From: Sesamum alatum
Lineage: Eukaryota; Streptophyta; Magnoliopsida; Lamiales; Pedaliaceae
DNA: 64,000 nucleotides
Direction: 5' to 3'
Assembly: GCA_034509735.1 (NCBI GenBank)
Contig: JACGWO010000005.1
Location: forward strand, 35,432,479-35,496,478
Shown here: piece after piece, positions 1 through 11,819 of the stretch
How positions within the stretch are numbered: position 1 is the stretch's first letter
How the letters are laid out: every line of letters starts with the position of its first letter
Position numbers and translations under genes: made by a program
Notes under the pieces: model-generated
What the model was told of the DNA's origin: nothing
What the model saw: the letters and a program-made list of their open reading frames with translations, nothing else
The model's database searches: none

Positions 1-118
1 CTCCACCTACTTCGCACCATACCTTTTGTAGAGCACATAAAAGCAAACAGCAAACGATATAAATAGTGACACCTGATTGTGTTGGAAAATTAGCACAAGG
101 ATAAATTCAGAATTTTTA

Positions 119-200
119 GATTCAGAAGGAACCATGTCTAGAAGCATGGATGCAGATTTACAACTTCTGGCAATTGCTGCATGATGTACCCTTAAATATT
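119..200 (-). other. Tentative further exon of the dentin sialophosphoprotein-like gene
   Basis: After exon 8 the message must continue in phase 2. On the minus strand a possible acceptor (GCCAG) at about 171 is followed in that phase by codons reading RSCKSASMLLDM. This loosely resembles the family's conserved RLDK-RASxLDL segment. The resemblance fades afterwards and no good donor follows, so this may be chance. Nothing else between 1 and 620 looks coding. Confidence 0.2.
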
Positions 201-620
201 TCAGCAATATGCTTAAAAATATACTTGGTATGTTTATACAGAGACCGAGATCTTCAATTTTTTGTTTTAATGTACAATAAACTCAAACATTATAACATAC
301 ACTTTAAAACTTAGGACAGAGTAAGAAAAGTAAACCAGAGATGTCAGAGAGGACTGCAGAATGCAATGAATAATAATGGACACAAATAAACCAAAGATAC
401 GAGATAGTTATTCTAAGGATCTCCTCAATAAGGTAATGATGTGGAGTACACAAGTCGTGCCACAAAAAATTCAGTTATCTTTTCCACCAAAAAATCTTTC
501 AAACATTTAAACCAAGACTGACTTAGAGAAAATCACAGAAAAGCTATACCAAATTTAGATAAGATATACATCCAGACGCAACAAAAACCAGAAGAAACAA
601 GACAAGGTGCACAAACTTAC

Positions 621-3600
621 CTCAAGAAATCACTTTCCAGCTTCCTTGCTTTCCCAAACAACTCTTCAACAACTTTTGCAAAACGTGGATTACCATTTAG
701 TTTGCGCTCAGCAGGATGTCTAGAAGATAGTTCACAAATAAAAATAGTTAGTTAGACTGATGAAGAACAACAAAGCAACAACCAGAGCTATTAAATAAAA
801 ATAATCAAGTGTTTGCCACGACTCAACCAACTCCGAGAATATCCAAATGAGTTCTTACAGATTCACGTCATCAAGGGGCAAACCCAAATCACTTGAGCGT
901 GAAGCAATCCTGCATGCATCTCCCAGCACTACTCTAGATAGAGCATAAGTGACACTCTCATGCCCTGAACTAGCATCAGCGGAGAGAATAGTTGCTGGGG
1001 GAGGCTGAAATAATTGCTGCATAAGCTGTGTTGTCAAAATAAGTCTTCTCTTTGATCTAAGCTCCAGAGGTCCATCTTCAATCAATTCAGCATCATGTTC
1101 AACCTGTCATACAGGAAAAGAGATAATGAGTCAGAAGAACCCTGTAAGAATTGCACATTTGGAATGTGGAGAGCATAGTAGCAACCCCATCATACCTTCT
1201 CAGTAAGACGATTTGCTGCCTTACTCCAGTCTGCTTCTGCCACACTGCATGCATCAAAATTTATGCAGATTAACAAAGAAGTTTTGCAGCAAGAGCCAAA
1301 CACTTAGAGCATTAAAAGTGACACATGCACAAAATTGCTGCTTAATTCCATGAATCAAGTAAAGCTACTTCACTTTTCATTATGAACAAAACTCGGTAAG
1401 AGAAGAAACACCAGCAAATGAAAACAAACTGATTATGTATGATTACCTGAGAGTCGAAAGATTTTGTGAACCATCTGACATCTCTTTATACCAAGGATGG
1501 AGTTCAGAAGTAGCACTCTTCCGCTTCTTGGGTCTCAAAAGCACCGGATTTGGATCAGTCATATTTAGCTGCAATGACTGAGGAGAAGACAAATGATCTG
1601 CTACCAGTGTGGGGGTAGAATTTAGAACAGAGCCACCAACTTGACATGCATCAATTGGAGCAGCAGTACGTTTATCCTCCGGAGTAGGAGCATCCAAAAT
1701 ACTAGAAGATTTCACAAGAGTAAATGGTGGTTCTCCTAATCCTAGTGATGTAACTTTGTGTGCATTATAAATGGGCACCATCTGCCCATTCTTGAAAGTT
1801 CCATACTGGTTGAACCAGGACGGTGCCATCTGGGGACTAACCTGATGATGTTCCACTCTAACAGAAGTAGTACAATCAGTAGAAGGGTTGCTCTCAGACC
1901 CACGCAGACCAAGTGCCACAACATCCTGTGCAGCAACATTTCCATGTAAAGAAGTATTCTTTTGCAAGATATCAGATGGCATAGAGGCACTCACTGTCTT
2001 GGAATCTTCAGAAGGAATTACAGTATTCGAACCCAACGTATCACCAATGTTATGCTCATTCTGCTGCCCTGTCATCAAGTTTACTTGATGACCATCAGGA
2101 ACATTATCTGGTCCTTTTATTCTCTTTGAGACCCTAATGCTCGGATCAGTCCCCGCATCCTTCAAGGCCCTCATTTGGTTTAGCAAGGCATACTTTTTAT
2201 TAGACAAGTTATTAGGTTTCAAGGTTCGACCAAAAGCTTCAATATCCTTCTGTGTTGAAGCAGAAGTAGCAGGAGAATCATCTGAGTGATACCTAATGGA
2301 GGATGCTTGCTGCAGAGACTCTTCCATATTTTGGGCTGACTCAATGTTTACAGATGATACTGAGTAACCCCCTTTACTAACATCCAGACCTTGAGAACTC
2401 GATTCCACAATATAAGGCTGAGGGAACTCTGAAAAACCTGACGGAGATTTCTGGTACAGAGCAGCAGAAGTATGTTGTGTAGGGACATTGGTCCACATGC
2501 CATGCGATAACTGGCTGGAAGCTCCCCGACGAGAAATTCCAGGTGTGCCAAATTGCTTAGAACTTTCAATTTGATCCCTGGTTGACGGAGTTGAAGCTGG
2601 ACCTCTTTCCTGTACATCATTAGGACCAGATTGTTGAGCCATGGCCCCAGATGAAGCAAGATTATCTGTTTCAGTATTATCAGAAGCATCCGGTAGAACA
2701 GTCTCTGCAGATCCTCTTTGCCCAGAGCGTGAAGCATTACCGGTGAAAGAGGAATCAGTGTGTTGATTCATATCCATCTTTCCACTTAACCCTGTTATTT
2801 GTTTATTTTGAAGCTGACTTCTCGAATAAGGAGTAGCCGAAATGAATGCTGGATCATAATTTCCAGGCATCTTATACAGAGAGTTCCCATTGCCACGAAA
2901 TCCTGGAACTGCATTTCTTTCATTTTTAAATTCAATCTGAGTTTCTTCACTAGGAAAAGGCAACGACCGGGCTGGAATCGTTGGCCCCATCCGCAGGCCT
3001 TTATCTCCCATTTCTGCACCAGCATGAGCATTCTGAGATGATGATGAAAGGTCAGGAGTCTGCAAGCGTTGAGATGGAGGACCAAGCTGTAACCCAAAAC
3101 CTTGAGAAACAGAAGATTGAGTACGTTGGAGGCGACCAGCGGACCCATCAATTTTTTCTGCTTCAGGTGGCTGAGATGATACATTCCATTCGGAGGAACT
3201 CAAGTGCAGCACAGAACCATTGTTCATTGATTGATCCACCTTGTGAAGAAGCTCCAACATGTTTTGACTGGATTGGATAGAAACATTATGAAAGTAATCA
3301 AAATATCCTAGCACGACACAGGAAATAAAAATGAAAACTACAAGTACCTGGGTGAAGAGGCCTTGTTTGGTGTGTATGAATCAAAGGATCGACCAGATGG
3401 AACAGATGCATTACACACATGACCAGGAAAGCTGCCACGGGAAGGCTCTTCTTCAGGGGCTTTATTGTCATTTTGAAGCTCACCCTGTAGATAAAACAAC
3501 ATTCATAATCTCTGGCTAGTAGATAGTAAGTGTTCAGTGTCAACATAGTATAATGATAAATCACCTTTTCTTTTACTGTGGAATTTCTTGGAACCTGACC

Positions 3601-6486
3601 AAACAATTTCGACTGGCCAAAATGGGTATGCTGCAGGTCCATAGCCTTTACCTGGGTAGGCTGCTTCAGCGCATCGGTAGGTTCTACATCCTCATCCAAA
3701 TTTCCCATGGGATGATGCTGAAACTTGCGAGGAACAGAAACTTTCCTAGCAAGCTGATTAGTTGACTTTTGTTTCCCAGAGGGCAGAGATTTTGAATCAC
3801 TCACATCAGAGAGCCCACTTTCTCTGAAGACACCAGAAGCATGCTGAGATAAGTTCGAGCGATGGCTGTCAGTAGAATTCTCTCTCGTAGCACAATTCTC
3901 TATGTCGTATCTCGTAACTTCATCTTTGTCACTGCTATTCAACGAGTCCAATCCCTGATTGTGTTCATTAACCTGGTTTATTCTCCCCAAGCGTTCACCC
4001 CCTTGAAATTGGGCTGAAGGGTAAACATTCTTCCACTGGTTGATTAAATAATTATTCTGAATAAATGCACTGGTTTCATCACCATTCCCCATATGGCATG
4101 AGTTTGCTACTGAGGCAGCAGAGTCATTTAAACTCAAAAGCCCTTTATTTGCTTGGTGATTTCCAACTGTTGAATGTACAGGACCAAACCCAAGAGCAGA
4201 ACTAGATACAGAATTGGACTTCCACAAAGAATTTCCATGTACCACATCTCCTTGCATTACCTTCAACTGATTGTTTTGAGACTTTTGTGACAACTTATCA
4301 GCCTCATGACTATTCAAAACTCTATCTCCACCAGATGATACAGCTGCAGAAGCATTCCTACCATTTGGTTGCTCTCCAGGTCCACTCTGTCCAGGGGCCC
4401 AAGTAGCAGAAATGGTCTTGGCATGTCTCTCCTGATCAAGATAATGTTGTGAGGCATTTCCATACGTTTGATTCCCTTCAGTAACAGATTTTTGTAGCGG
4501 ACTGCGATTCAACCACTTGCTAGCTTCTTCCAAAGACTGCCCAAATCTTTGAGACGTATCAGCTGGCACTTTTTTGACCAGGTTCATTCTGAAGCTTACG
4601 CCCAGGTTGATTCAATCCCATAAGATGAAGTGTATTTGTATCGGCAGAGGGGGTGAAGGATCCAGAACTCAATCCTGAAAGAATATGCATGTTGTCATTG
4701 GGCAAAGATGCTTGTTTAATATTGTCATTGTGCATGGAACGGGGCTGATTTGCTGAAGAACCATCAGTATTGTGAAAATTCAAACCACTCCACTCCTCCT
4801 GTGGCCTTATATCACTGCTAGAAGTTTCTCCAACTGCTGACTGCATAAGAGCACTCCAACTACCACTTTGAATTGATGAAGCTCCATTCAATAACCCACC
4901 ATTATCGATTAAATTGCCACCACTCAAATTAGGGCTGTCGCCAAAGGCAGCCCATATATTATCATCTGAACCATACAAAATCTTTTCCTCAGTAGGATCA
5001 AGGGAAACTTCAGATGAAGTAGCATGCCGTGTAGGTCTTCCATGCGAGGTCTCCGATCGAGTAGCTAGCTCCCGTCCACTCAGAAAGTCAGCTTGAGGTG
5101 CATTTCTTTGTATAGAATCTGCTCGCTGAGGGGGGCCGATGTCCATTATTCCAGTATCTAGGAATTGACTAGAAGCATGTGCAGACATATTTTCACTCTG
5201 AAACTTTTCTCTAGAAACGGAAGACCCCTCCTGTGCACAAATTTGATCAGGCAAAAGAATATGCTGGTTACTGTGAAAAGAATTTCCAGACGTTGACACT
5301 TGTGGCATTGAAGATTTCTCTGTCCCCATCGTAGAATATTGGTTTACAGCCAAACCCCTTGAACTGGAAACAGGAACTCCATAAAGAGATTGATCGACCT
5401 GTTGAGGAACCAAATCCATCAAACGCTGTGTCTGGCCCACATTTGGTGGAAAAACATGCCCACTTGGGGAGCCTTGCATGGCTGACGAAGCGCGGTTCAG
5501 CCAGTTTGTACCTCGCTCAGCCATCCAAGGATACTGTAATGCTTCAGAATTTGGAGTCCCATTAACCAGAGTGGAGGACTGGCTGCCAGATGCATGTTTA
5601 ATTAAAGAGGGAGCCTGATTAATCAGATTTTGAGACCTTAAATGAAGCTGCCGAAGTTGCTGCTGCCTTTGAAGCTCTTGCATTTTCCTGATCATTAGTT
5701 GCTGTTGCAGTTGCTGCATGTCATTGACGCCAGATTGCTGCCGCTGGAATGCCTGCAGCATGCTTGCTTGCTGATGGCTCATCTGCTGCTGACCACCAAA
5801 TAGATCAAAACTTACAGGAGGTACAGATGTTTGCAGTCCATCTGAAGCTTTTTCTTGCTGTTCAGGACAACTCCCTTGCTGTAATTCATGGAATGATAGG
5901 CCTCTTGAGGTTATTGCATGACGCTGATCAGAATCTGTATCCATTGCCAGAAAGTTTGCATCATTCTGCCGAGTTTGGTAAAACTGATTTCCATAGAAGC
6001 CATTTGAATATGGCTGTTCATCTGAGGACTGACTTCTAGAAAAATCAGGCCTCAGATTCGATTGAGAGAAGTTCAAGCCATGTATCGCGTCAACAGGATA
6101 GCTGGCCTGCCCTCTATCTATGTCTGCTGGTGAAACCACAAAGAATACCAAACGAGCAATTAGTCACACATCAGATTCAGGAACGTCTGAGAACATGAAA
6201 ATACACACATATATAACTGAACTGAAGGAAAAATGCCCTAAATGAAGCGGAGCAACTTCAGGAAATAAACTTAAACTTGACACTGAAGCAGCAAAGCAAT
6301 ACCTGGGCTTTGGGAAGTGTAATTGCTACTACTTGAATTCAGTACATCAATTTGCTTCTGGCTGCCAACCCAAAAGTTGTTGTTTGGCACGGACCAATTT
6401 CCTCCCAGAACATGTGATTGTCCCTGTGACGAATTGTCTTGTGCAAAGAAATTGTGAACCCTATCTCCAAATTCGTTGCCAGGCAT
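621..6486 (-). CDS. Dentin sialophosphoprotein-like plant protein (Ser/Gln-rich, 3' end outside window, one frameshift)
   Basis: I recognise the family from conserved blocks: the N-terminus MPGNEFGDRV, the middle block SQNMLELLHKVDQ and the C-terminal HPWYKEMSDG followed by a region rich in Leu, Lys and Glu. The plant name reflects Ser/Asn/Asp-rich composition; no biochemical function is established, and low complexity suggests a mostly disordered protein. Coding exons on the minus strand: 6486-6303, 6123-3565, 3484-3348, 3267-1447, 1244-1196, 1103-859 and 719-621. All have GT-AG borders and matching phase. They give at least 1697 codons once one extra base in the run at 4570-4575 is discounted. 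As read, the frame stops a few codons later, so this is either a real lesion or a homopolymer error. A Gln-rich stretch with LQQQ and RQQQ motifs lies near 5620-5780. The last exon ends in phase 2 and no convincing continuation is visible, so the C-terminus lies outside the window. The start is the first ATG after the UTR intron. Confidence 0.85.
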
Positions 6487-8936
6487 AGATGGTTGGCACC
6501 CAAAACTTCAGCTGTTCAATGTTGGTATATTTAAATAGATAAATAAAGAATTAACTACTGAAAATCAAATTCCTTTGTATCTGGGTATACAACATTATAA
6601 TCTATCTATATATATTAAAATAAAACAAGAACTATGTTCACATCCAATTCTCCTGAAACTTAATCATCAATCCTGTGCCAAGTTTTCAACCATGAGACAG
6701 CCTCCTGAATAAGAATAGCACAATGCAAGCACTATTAGGGGGAAAAAAGATAGCACATATGCACCACTACTAAAAGATAAATTCAGTTAACATACACAAG
6801 AACCATCCAATCACCAACGGGTGAATAATGAAAGAATTTCAACCACAAGCGAGCAACCTGATAATGCATCAGTAGTCCACATCATCAAAAAGAGTTATAC
6901 GGGAGTGAAAAGTGCAGTTCTTTAATGATATGGGTAAATGGCAATCTTTAGGCCCATAGTAAAGGTTCAGGGAAAGGATAAGTTGTTCCTAAAGGCATTA
7001 ATTCAAAAAATTTGCATCTATGAGAAAAAATGATATAAAAGAACTACTAGGAGTTGTCGATCCACCCAAGAATCTAGACACATATAACAGATAATCTTAC
7101 ACGTGCGCATGTGCATGTCTGTGCAAGCTCACACATGCCCAGAAGGGCTTTAAGAAACACACAGATGTATATTTTAGATCCACATACTGCATAGTGCACA
7201 AAAAGAAAGCTCTATGAGGCTCCAAAATACTTGTCCTCCCAATAAAAGTGCAATAAAGATAGAGCTTATTAGGTGGCCTGAATGCAGAGGGAAAAGATAC
7301 TTGGACAAAACCACAAAATCATACTTTCCCAGTCCAAAGGCAGTTTTCTCTAATCAGAGTTAAGTCCTACTTATTCTGTATCTTTCCAATCAAGGCCCAA
7401 ATTTTACAGCCATGATTCAATTTTTGATTACTTAAATTTGTTGTTCACATCAGACAATTAACAGGTCCAATTGAAGTGTAACTATTTAAGCGTTCGACTT
7501 ATAATTTAGTATTCTCCCTTAGATAAATACTAATTTCCACAGAAAAATCTAACAACAAATATCTAACACAAAGAAATTATCAAATGGACCATCTGGGAGT
7601 AACAATTGCTGATCAATCTTAGTTTTTATTCACTTTTTCTGAAAAGTGATAATTCAATTGGTACATAATCAAGAAATTACTACATCTGTTGTAATAATAT
7701 ACTATGCTACAGAAGCTACTTGGATTCAGGAACAAAATATAAATATCAATGTCCAGGTGAAACCCAATTGACCTTCAGTAATTTCAATAAGAAAAAAGGA
7801 TAACATACTGAAGGATCTAAAATCCTCCTACGCACCAGATGACTCTATTCCCCCCTCAAATCTCTATTGTCAGTCTTTGTGTACATACTATGCTTTCATC
7901 AATCGTCGCATAAGATCAATAAGCCTATGCTGAAAGTGATTATATTCATTGACACGATCATACAAACTTGACCAAAGGGTATTTCCAATAAAACAGTACT
8001 CACCCAACGGAAAGACAGCTGTTTCTATCTCTTCAGTAGCCTAAGTTATGCATTTACATTATGCATCTTTCTTACTTCACCAATCAATAACATCATAAAC
8101 TCATCTTCAGCCAAAAAGGTCTTACTTCATAATATTTCATCATTCATCGGCTTGGGGAAAAAGAAAGTTTCATAGGCCCCACAGAGAGTGATCGAGAGAG
8201 AAGGTCCCTAACCATGTAATGCTAAATAAAGCATCATATATTTAAGCAATTGCAGTTCTCAAAGCAAAGAATCAGCAGAGACAACATTGCAATTGGAACA
8301 AGGAAACAAACACCTATATGGTTAGACATTCTGATCTTATATGGAGAAAGATATGAGGGCAACAAACAAGAAAACACTACGGACTTAATTCAAGCTAAAC
8401 TAGGCTATGGTAATAAGTCCCAGGGACTTTTCTGTATACAAGAAAAGGCCCAAAATATGGTTATAGATTCCTATCAAAGTTCAGCCCACTACGACCACAT
8501 TTTTGCATATAAATATGCATGCCCTTGGAATACCCCAAGAAGCAAACCGTTCCTATATCTGACAAAATCAAATAAACAACCCAAAAAGAATTAAAAGATT
8601 ATCAACCCGAGTTCAACCCAACCCAAAGCACAAAATTTCCCACAATCTCACAAACAGATTAGATAAAATTCTATTAAAAAAAAAATTAGTGCCATCAACA
8701 TACAAGAACCACAGAATTACTCAAGAATCAAACTAGTACCAAAAACAAGATGGAAACGGACCTTTCACACATCTCGAATAGTAAAACCCTACCCCAATTT
8801 CATGCTATACGTGTATAGCATCACCAAATTACACCCTCTCCGCCAACTCCCCCCCTATTCCTACACACATTTATAAACAATATATATATGCAATAAATAG
8901 GGTTTGCGATTAGATAAAAGATAAACGGAGACTTAC

Positions 8937-9050
8937 GTTATAATTGGGATGTACGTGACCGCAGAAAAATGGAGATAAAAATCGATCTTCAAATACGGAG
9001 AAATTTTGTTCTAGGGTTTTGAATCGGCGAGCAGAATTGCGGGGGAGCTC
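8937..9050 (-). promoter_or_regulatory. 5' UTR exon and 2.4 kb 5' UTR intron of the dentin sialophosphoprotein-like gene
   Basis: On the minus strand a leader exon ends at 8937 with a strong donor (GTAAGT). The next acceptor is at 6512, 25 bases before the start codon at 6486, giving an intron of 2425 bp (6512-8936). The leader carries a telo-box, AAACCCTA on the minus strand (9012-9019), a motif common near plant start sites of housekeeping genes. The upstream limit of the exon is not determined; 9050 is a guess. The intron itself is AT-rich, with only short unsupported reading frames. Confidence 0.6.
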
Positions 9051-9335
9051 TAGAGAGAGAAAGGTGAAGTGCATGCTGTGAGAAAGATAAAGTGAGCGAA
9101 ATTTTCAACGAACTGCGAGAGAGAAATTAGGTTCGGGCCGAGGCTAAGACTCGGGAGCGCCGAAGCTGGGGTTGTGCTTGATTGGGGAGGACTCCACGAG
9201 GTATACGTGGACCGCCAATGAAATACTGCCATGTAGAGTTAAAAATATTAGGTTGGGCATATATAGTTTTCAAAAACTGTGAAACGTTGTCGTATTCGCT
9301 TCTGATCTTCGTGTCATGAAAATATTTGGGATAAA

Positions 9336-9992
9336 CTAGTTAGTACCCCGTGTTAAGGCACGGGAGAATTGTATTTTTTTTAAATAAGTAACTAAAATTG
9401 TAAATAATTTACTTTAAAATATAAATAAAAGATAAATAGTTTAAAATTAAAGTAAGTAATAAGTATATAGATGTCAAAATATGTTGAATATAAAAATAAA
9501 TTTAAATTGTTTTACTAACTAATAATGAGTGAAATTTTCGAATAAGAATAAACAATGGTATAATTATTTGAATGCAAATATAAAATAAGCGATAATTTTT
9601 TAAATGGTAAAATAAAATTCAAAAAGATTATAGAAATATAGCAATCAATGTTTGCAGGACTATGTGTTCAAAAAATAAATAAAAATGATAAGTAATTCAA
9701 ACTTTGAAACAAAATAAGTATTGATAAATAATTCAAAATTCAAATTTAAAATAATCCATAAATATAAGAATATGAAATTATTATTTAATATTAATTTTTT
9801 TTAATTATATTACTAACCAACTTATCTCAATAATTTTTTTTGGATAAAGACAAATAATCTTATATTTATCTACATGTAAATTTAAAAAAAAAATCTTACA
9901 TGGCACAATAAAATTCAAATAAGTTATCCAAGTAAGCGTATATATGGCGCTCACTTGGATAGCCTCTATGTTTCTGTTTTATTATATATAGA
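9336..9992 (-). mobile_element. Non-autonomous Helitron, complete ends
   Basis: Read on the minus strand, the element begins TCTATATATAATAAAA at 9992, a typical plant Helitron 5' end. It finishes with a hairpin, stem CCCGTG/CACGGG around a 6-base loop (9347-9364), and then CTAG at 9339-9336. The flanking bases are A before the TC and T after the CTAG, as expected for Helitron insertion between A and T without target duplication. The 657 bp interior is very AT-rich and has no Rep/helicase frame, so it would depend on an autonomous partner. Confidence 0.8.
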
Positions 9993-10028
9993 TTTCAATG
10001 AGTTTCCTAACGTTAGACATAATAATAA

Positions 10029-10458
10029 GGATAAATTACAGCTATATGCTTTGAGGTTTGGCATAATTATAAATACTTTTATTATTTGAGAAATTATAAA
10101 TACTCATGAGGTTTGTAAACATCTAATAAATAACTCATTTTCATCTATTTTTATGGGTGAACTGACCAAAATGCCCTTACGCACTGAATTATTTTTTATT
10201 TAATTCTTAAAAATTTTTTGGACTCCAATATGTGTGGAGAGGTTTCTTGAGCATTTTTAAACAGATGAGCAATAATGCAATATGGCCCGGCTGATTTTTC
10301 TACAATTTTGATAAAAAAAAAAAATTTAAGGGCAAAATGGTCAATTTCAGGCCTTTGATTAAAAATTACAAACCTCAGGGGGTATTTATACTTTTTCATA
10401 CAACGAGAACGTATTTGTAATTATCTCAAACATCAAGGGAGGTGGCTGTAATTTACCC
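10029..10458. mobile_element. Inverted-repeat DNA element, copy A
   Basis: The left end (GGATAAATTACAGC) and the reverse complement of the right end (GGGTAAATTACAGC) match, and the similarity extends inward through a segment reading TTTGAGGTTTG or TTGATGTTTG and then AATTACAAATAC. The arms are long and imperfect. No transposase is present, so this is a MITE-like or Mutator-like non-autonomous element. No target duplication is evident, which suggests age. The central part (GGGTGAACTGACCAAAATGCCCTTA) is shared with a second copy at 14478-14885. Confidence 0.65.
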
Positions 10459-10803
10459 CCTAAGTATAAATATACTCTTATTATTTGATAAATCATTAAG
10501 ATCCATGATGCTTGATAAAAACTATGCAATTTTTGGGTTGAGGACTGGAATTGGTAACTTTGTCCTATTGTATTTTTTTTCTTTTTTAAAAAATAAAATT
10601 TTCTAAAAAATTCGGACAAAATAGATGAAAAAATTGAAAAATTATTCACTTAATCCATACTAAATTATTATAAATTTTTTAAAAAATGCACCGTCAAAAT
10701 TGATTTCAATGACAATGTTGAAAATAATATTCACAACAGTAGTAATGTTTTGAAAATACAAATCAGATTTTATAATAGTCTTAAAAACAAAACAAAACAA
10801 ATA

Positions 10804-11575
10804 TGTCGGAACAAATAAACTGTAAACAATTAGATAGTTGTTTTACGGAATAATCAATTGAGAACTTATAGGAGAGTTGTGTCATAACAACTCTCGGTTC
10901 AAAGCAAAAAATAATACCGAATCACAGAATTGCTCTGCTTGCCTTGAAAAAATTTTGCGACGCATATTGACTGTGCATCGAGTACTACGTAACTTTTTGT
11001 AGGATAAGACGGCTCAATTAGAAATTCAAGTAGAATGCTCGGTTTTGTGGAGTGAAAAACAACCTCATATTTTTGCAGCTAAAAGCCGAAAACTAGAGGA
11101 CAAAGTTGTAGAGAAGATTCTCTGATTTTTGTGTGTGTACATGTTTGAAGTGGGAACAGCCTTTTATAGGCTTCAACAACAGCAGCAATTAAGCTACTGC
11201 TAAGCCAGAATTGATCAGCCATAAACAAGATTAATTCTGTATTTTAAAACCTTAATAAACACCGTTAAAACATGTAACAACGGGCATAAATAGTTTGAAA
11301 ATTCAACTGTTTAAACCTGAATTTTAATGACAATAACCAGCTGTTGTTTCAGGTTTTAAAACCTGAAATCGAAAATTTAAGTATCATGAGTTTTTTTCCA
11401 CAATATTTTGCACGGGTCTGAAATAAATTCAGAAGTATACTGATGTTGTAAAAATTGTGTGATTCGTATTAAATTATCTCAAGATATATAAATATCAAAA
11501 GAATAAATTATCACAATATATAAATTGAAGAAATAAACCAAACAAAGTCAAAAAATTAGTAAGCTACACAGATGG
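10804..11575 (-). mobile_element. Probable LTR-like fragment with promoter-like sequence
   Basis: On the minus strand a strong TATA motif (CCTATAAAAGG, near 11165-11178) sits about 360 bases before a terminus ending in CCGACA at 10804. This resembles the U3-R-U5 layout of a plant LTR. I could not find a matching target duplication or the paired 5' end, so the outer limit near 11575 is approximate and the element may be truncated. No retroelement protein is visible nearby. Confidence 0.3.
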
Positions 11576-11819
11576 AAAGTCGCGATAATTGTCGCTACCC
11601 TAAAAACATGATTGTCTTCCTATACGCATGTATTAATGACGGACCATATGGCTCCGAGATAAAACCCACGTTAGCTTACAACTGTGTATTGATTGTCCAA
11701 TGTGCACGTCCATGAGAAAACTATGAACCAATTCTTAATTGTGTCGCCAAAACTTTTAAAAAATTGTGGGAGATGCCAGACATACAATTTTTATTTTAGG
11801 GATAGAAAAACAATACTAA

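Noticed and set aside
3267..3307. Acceptor at 3308 for exon 5 of the first gene
   Set aside because: It gives a stop codon immediately in the required phase; the acceptor at 3268 keeps phase and matches the conserved SQNMLELLHK block.
8250..8594. 114-codon plus-strand frame inside the leader intron of the first gene
   Set aside because: Composition and lack of similarity to any family I know suggest a chance frame.
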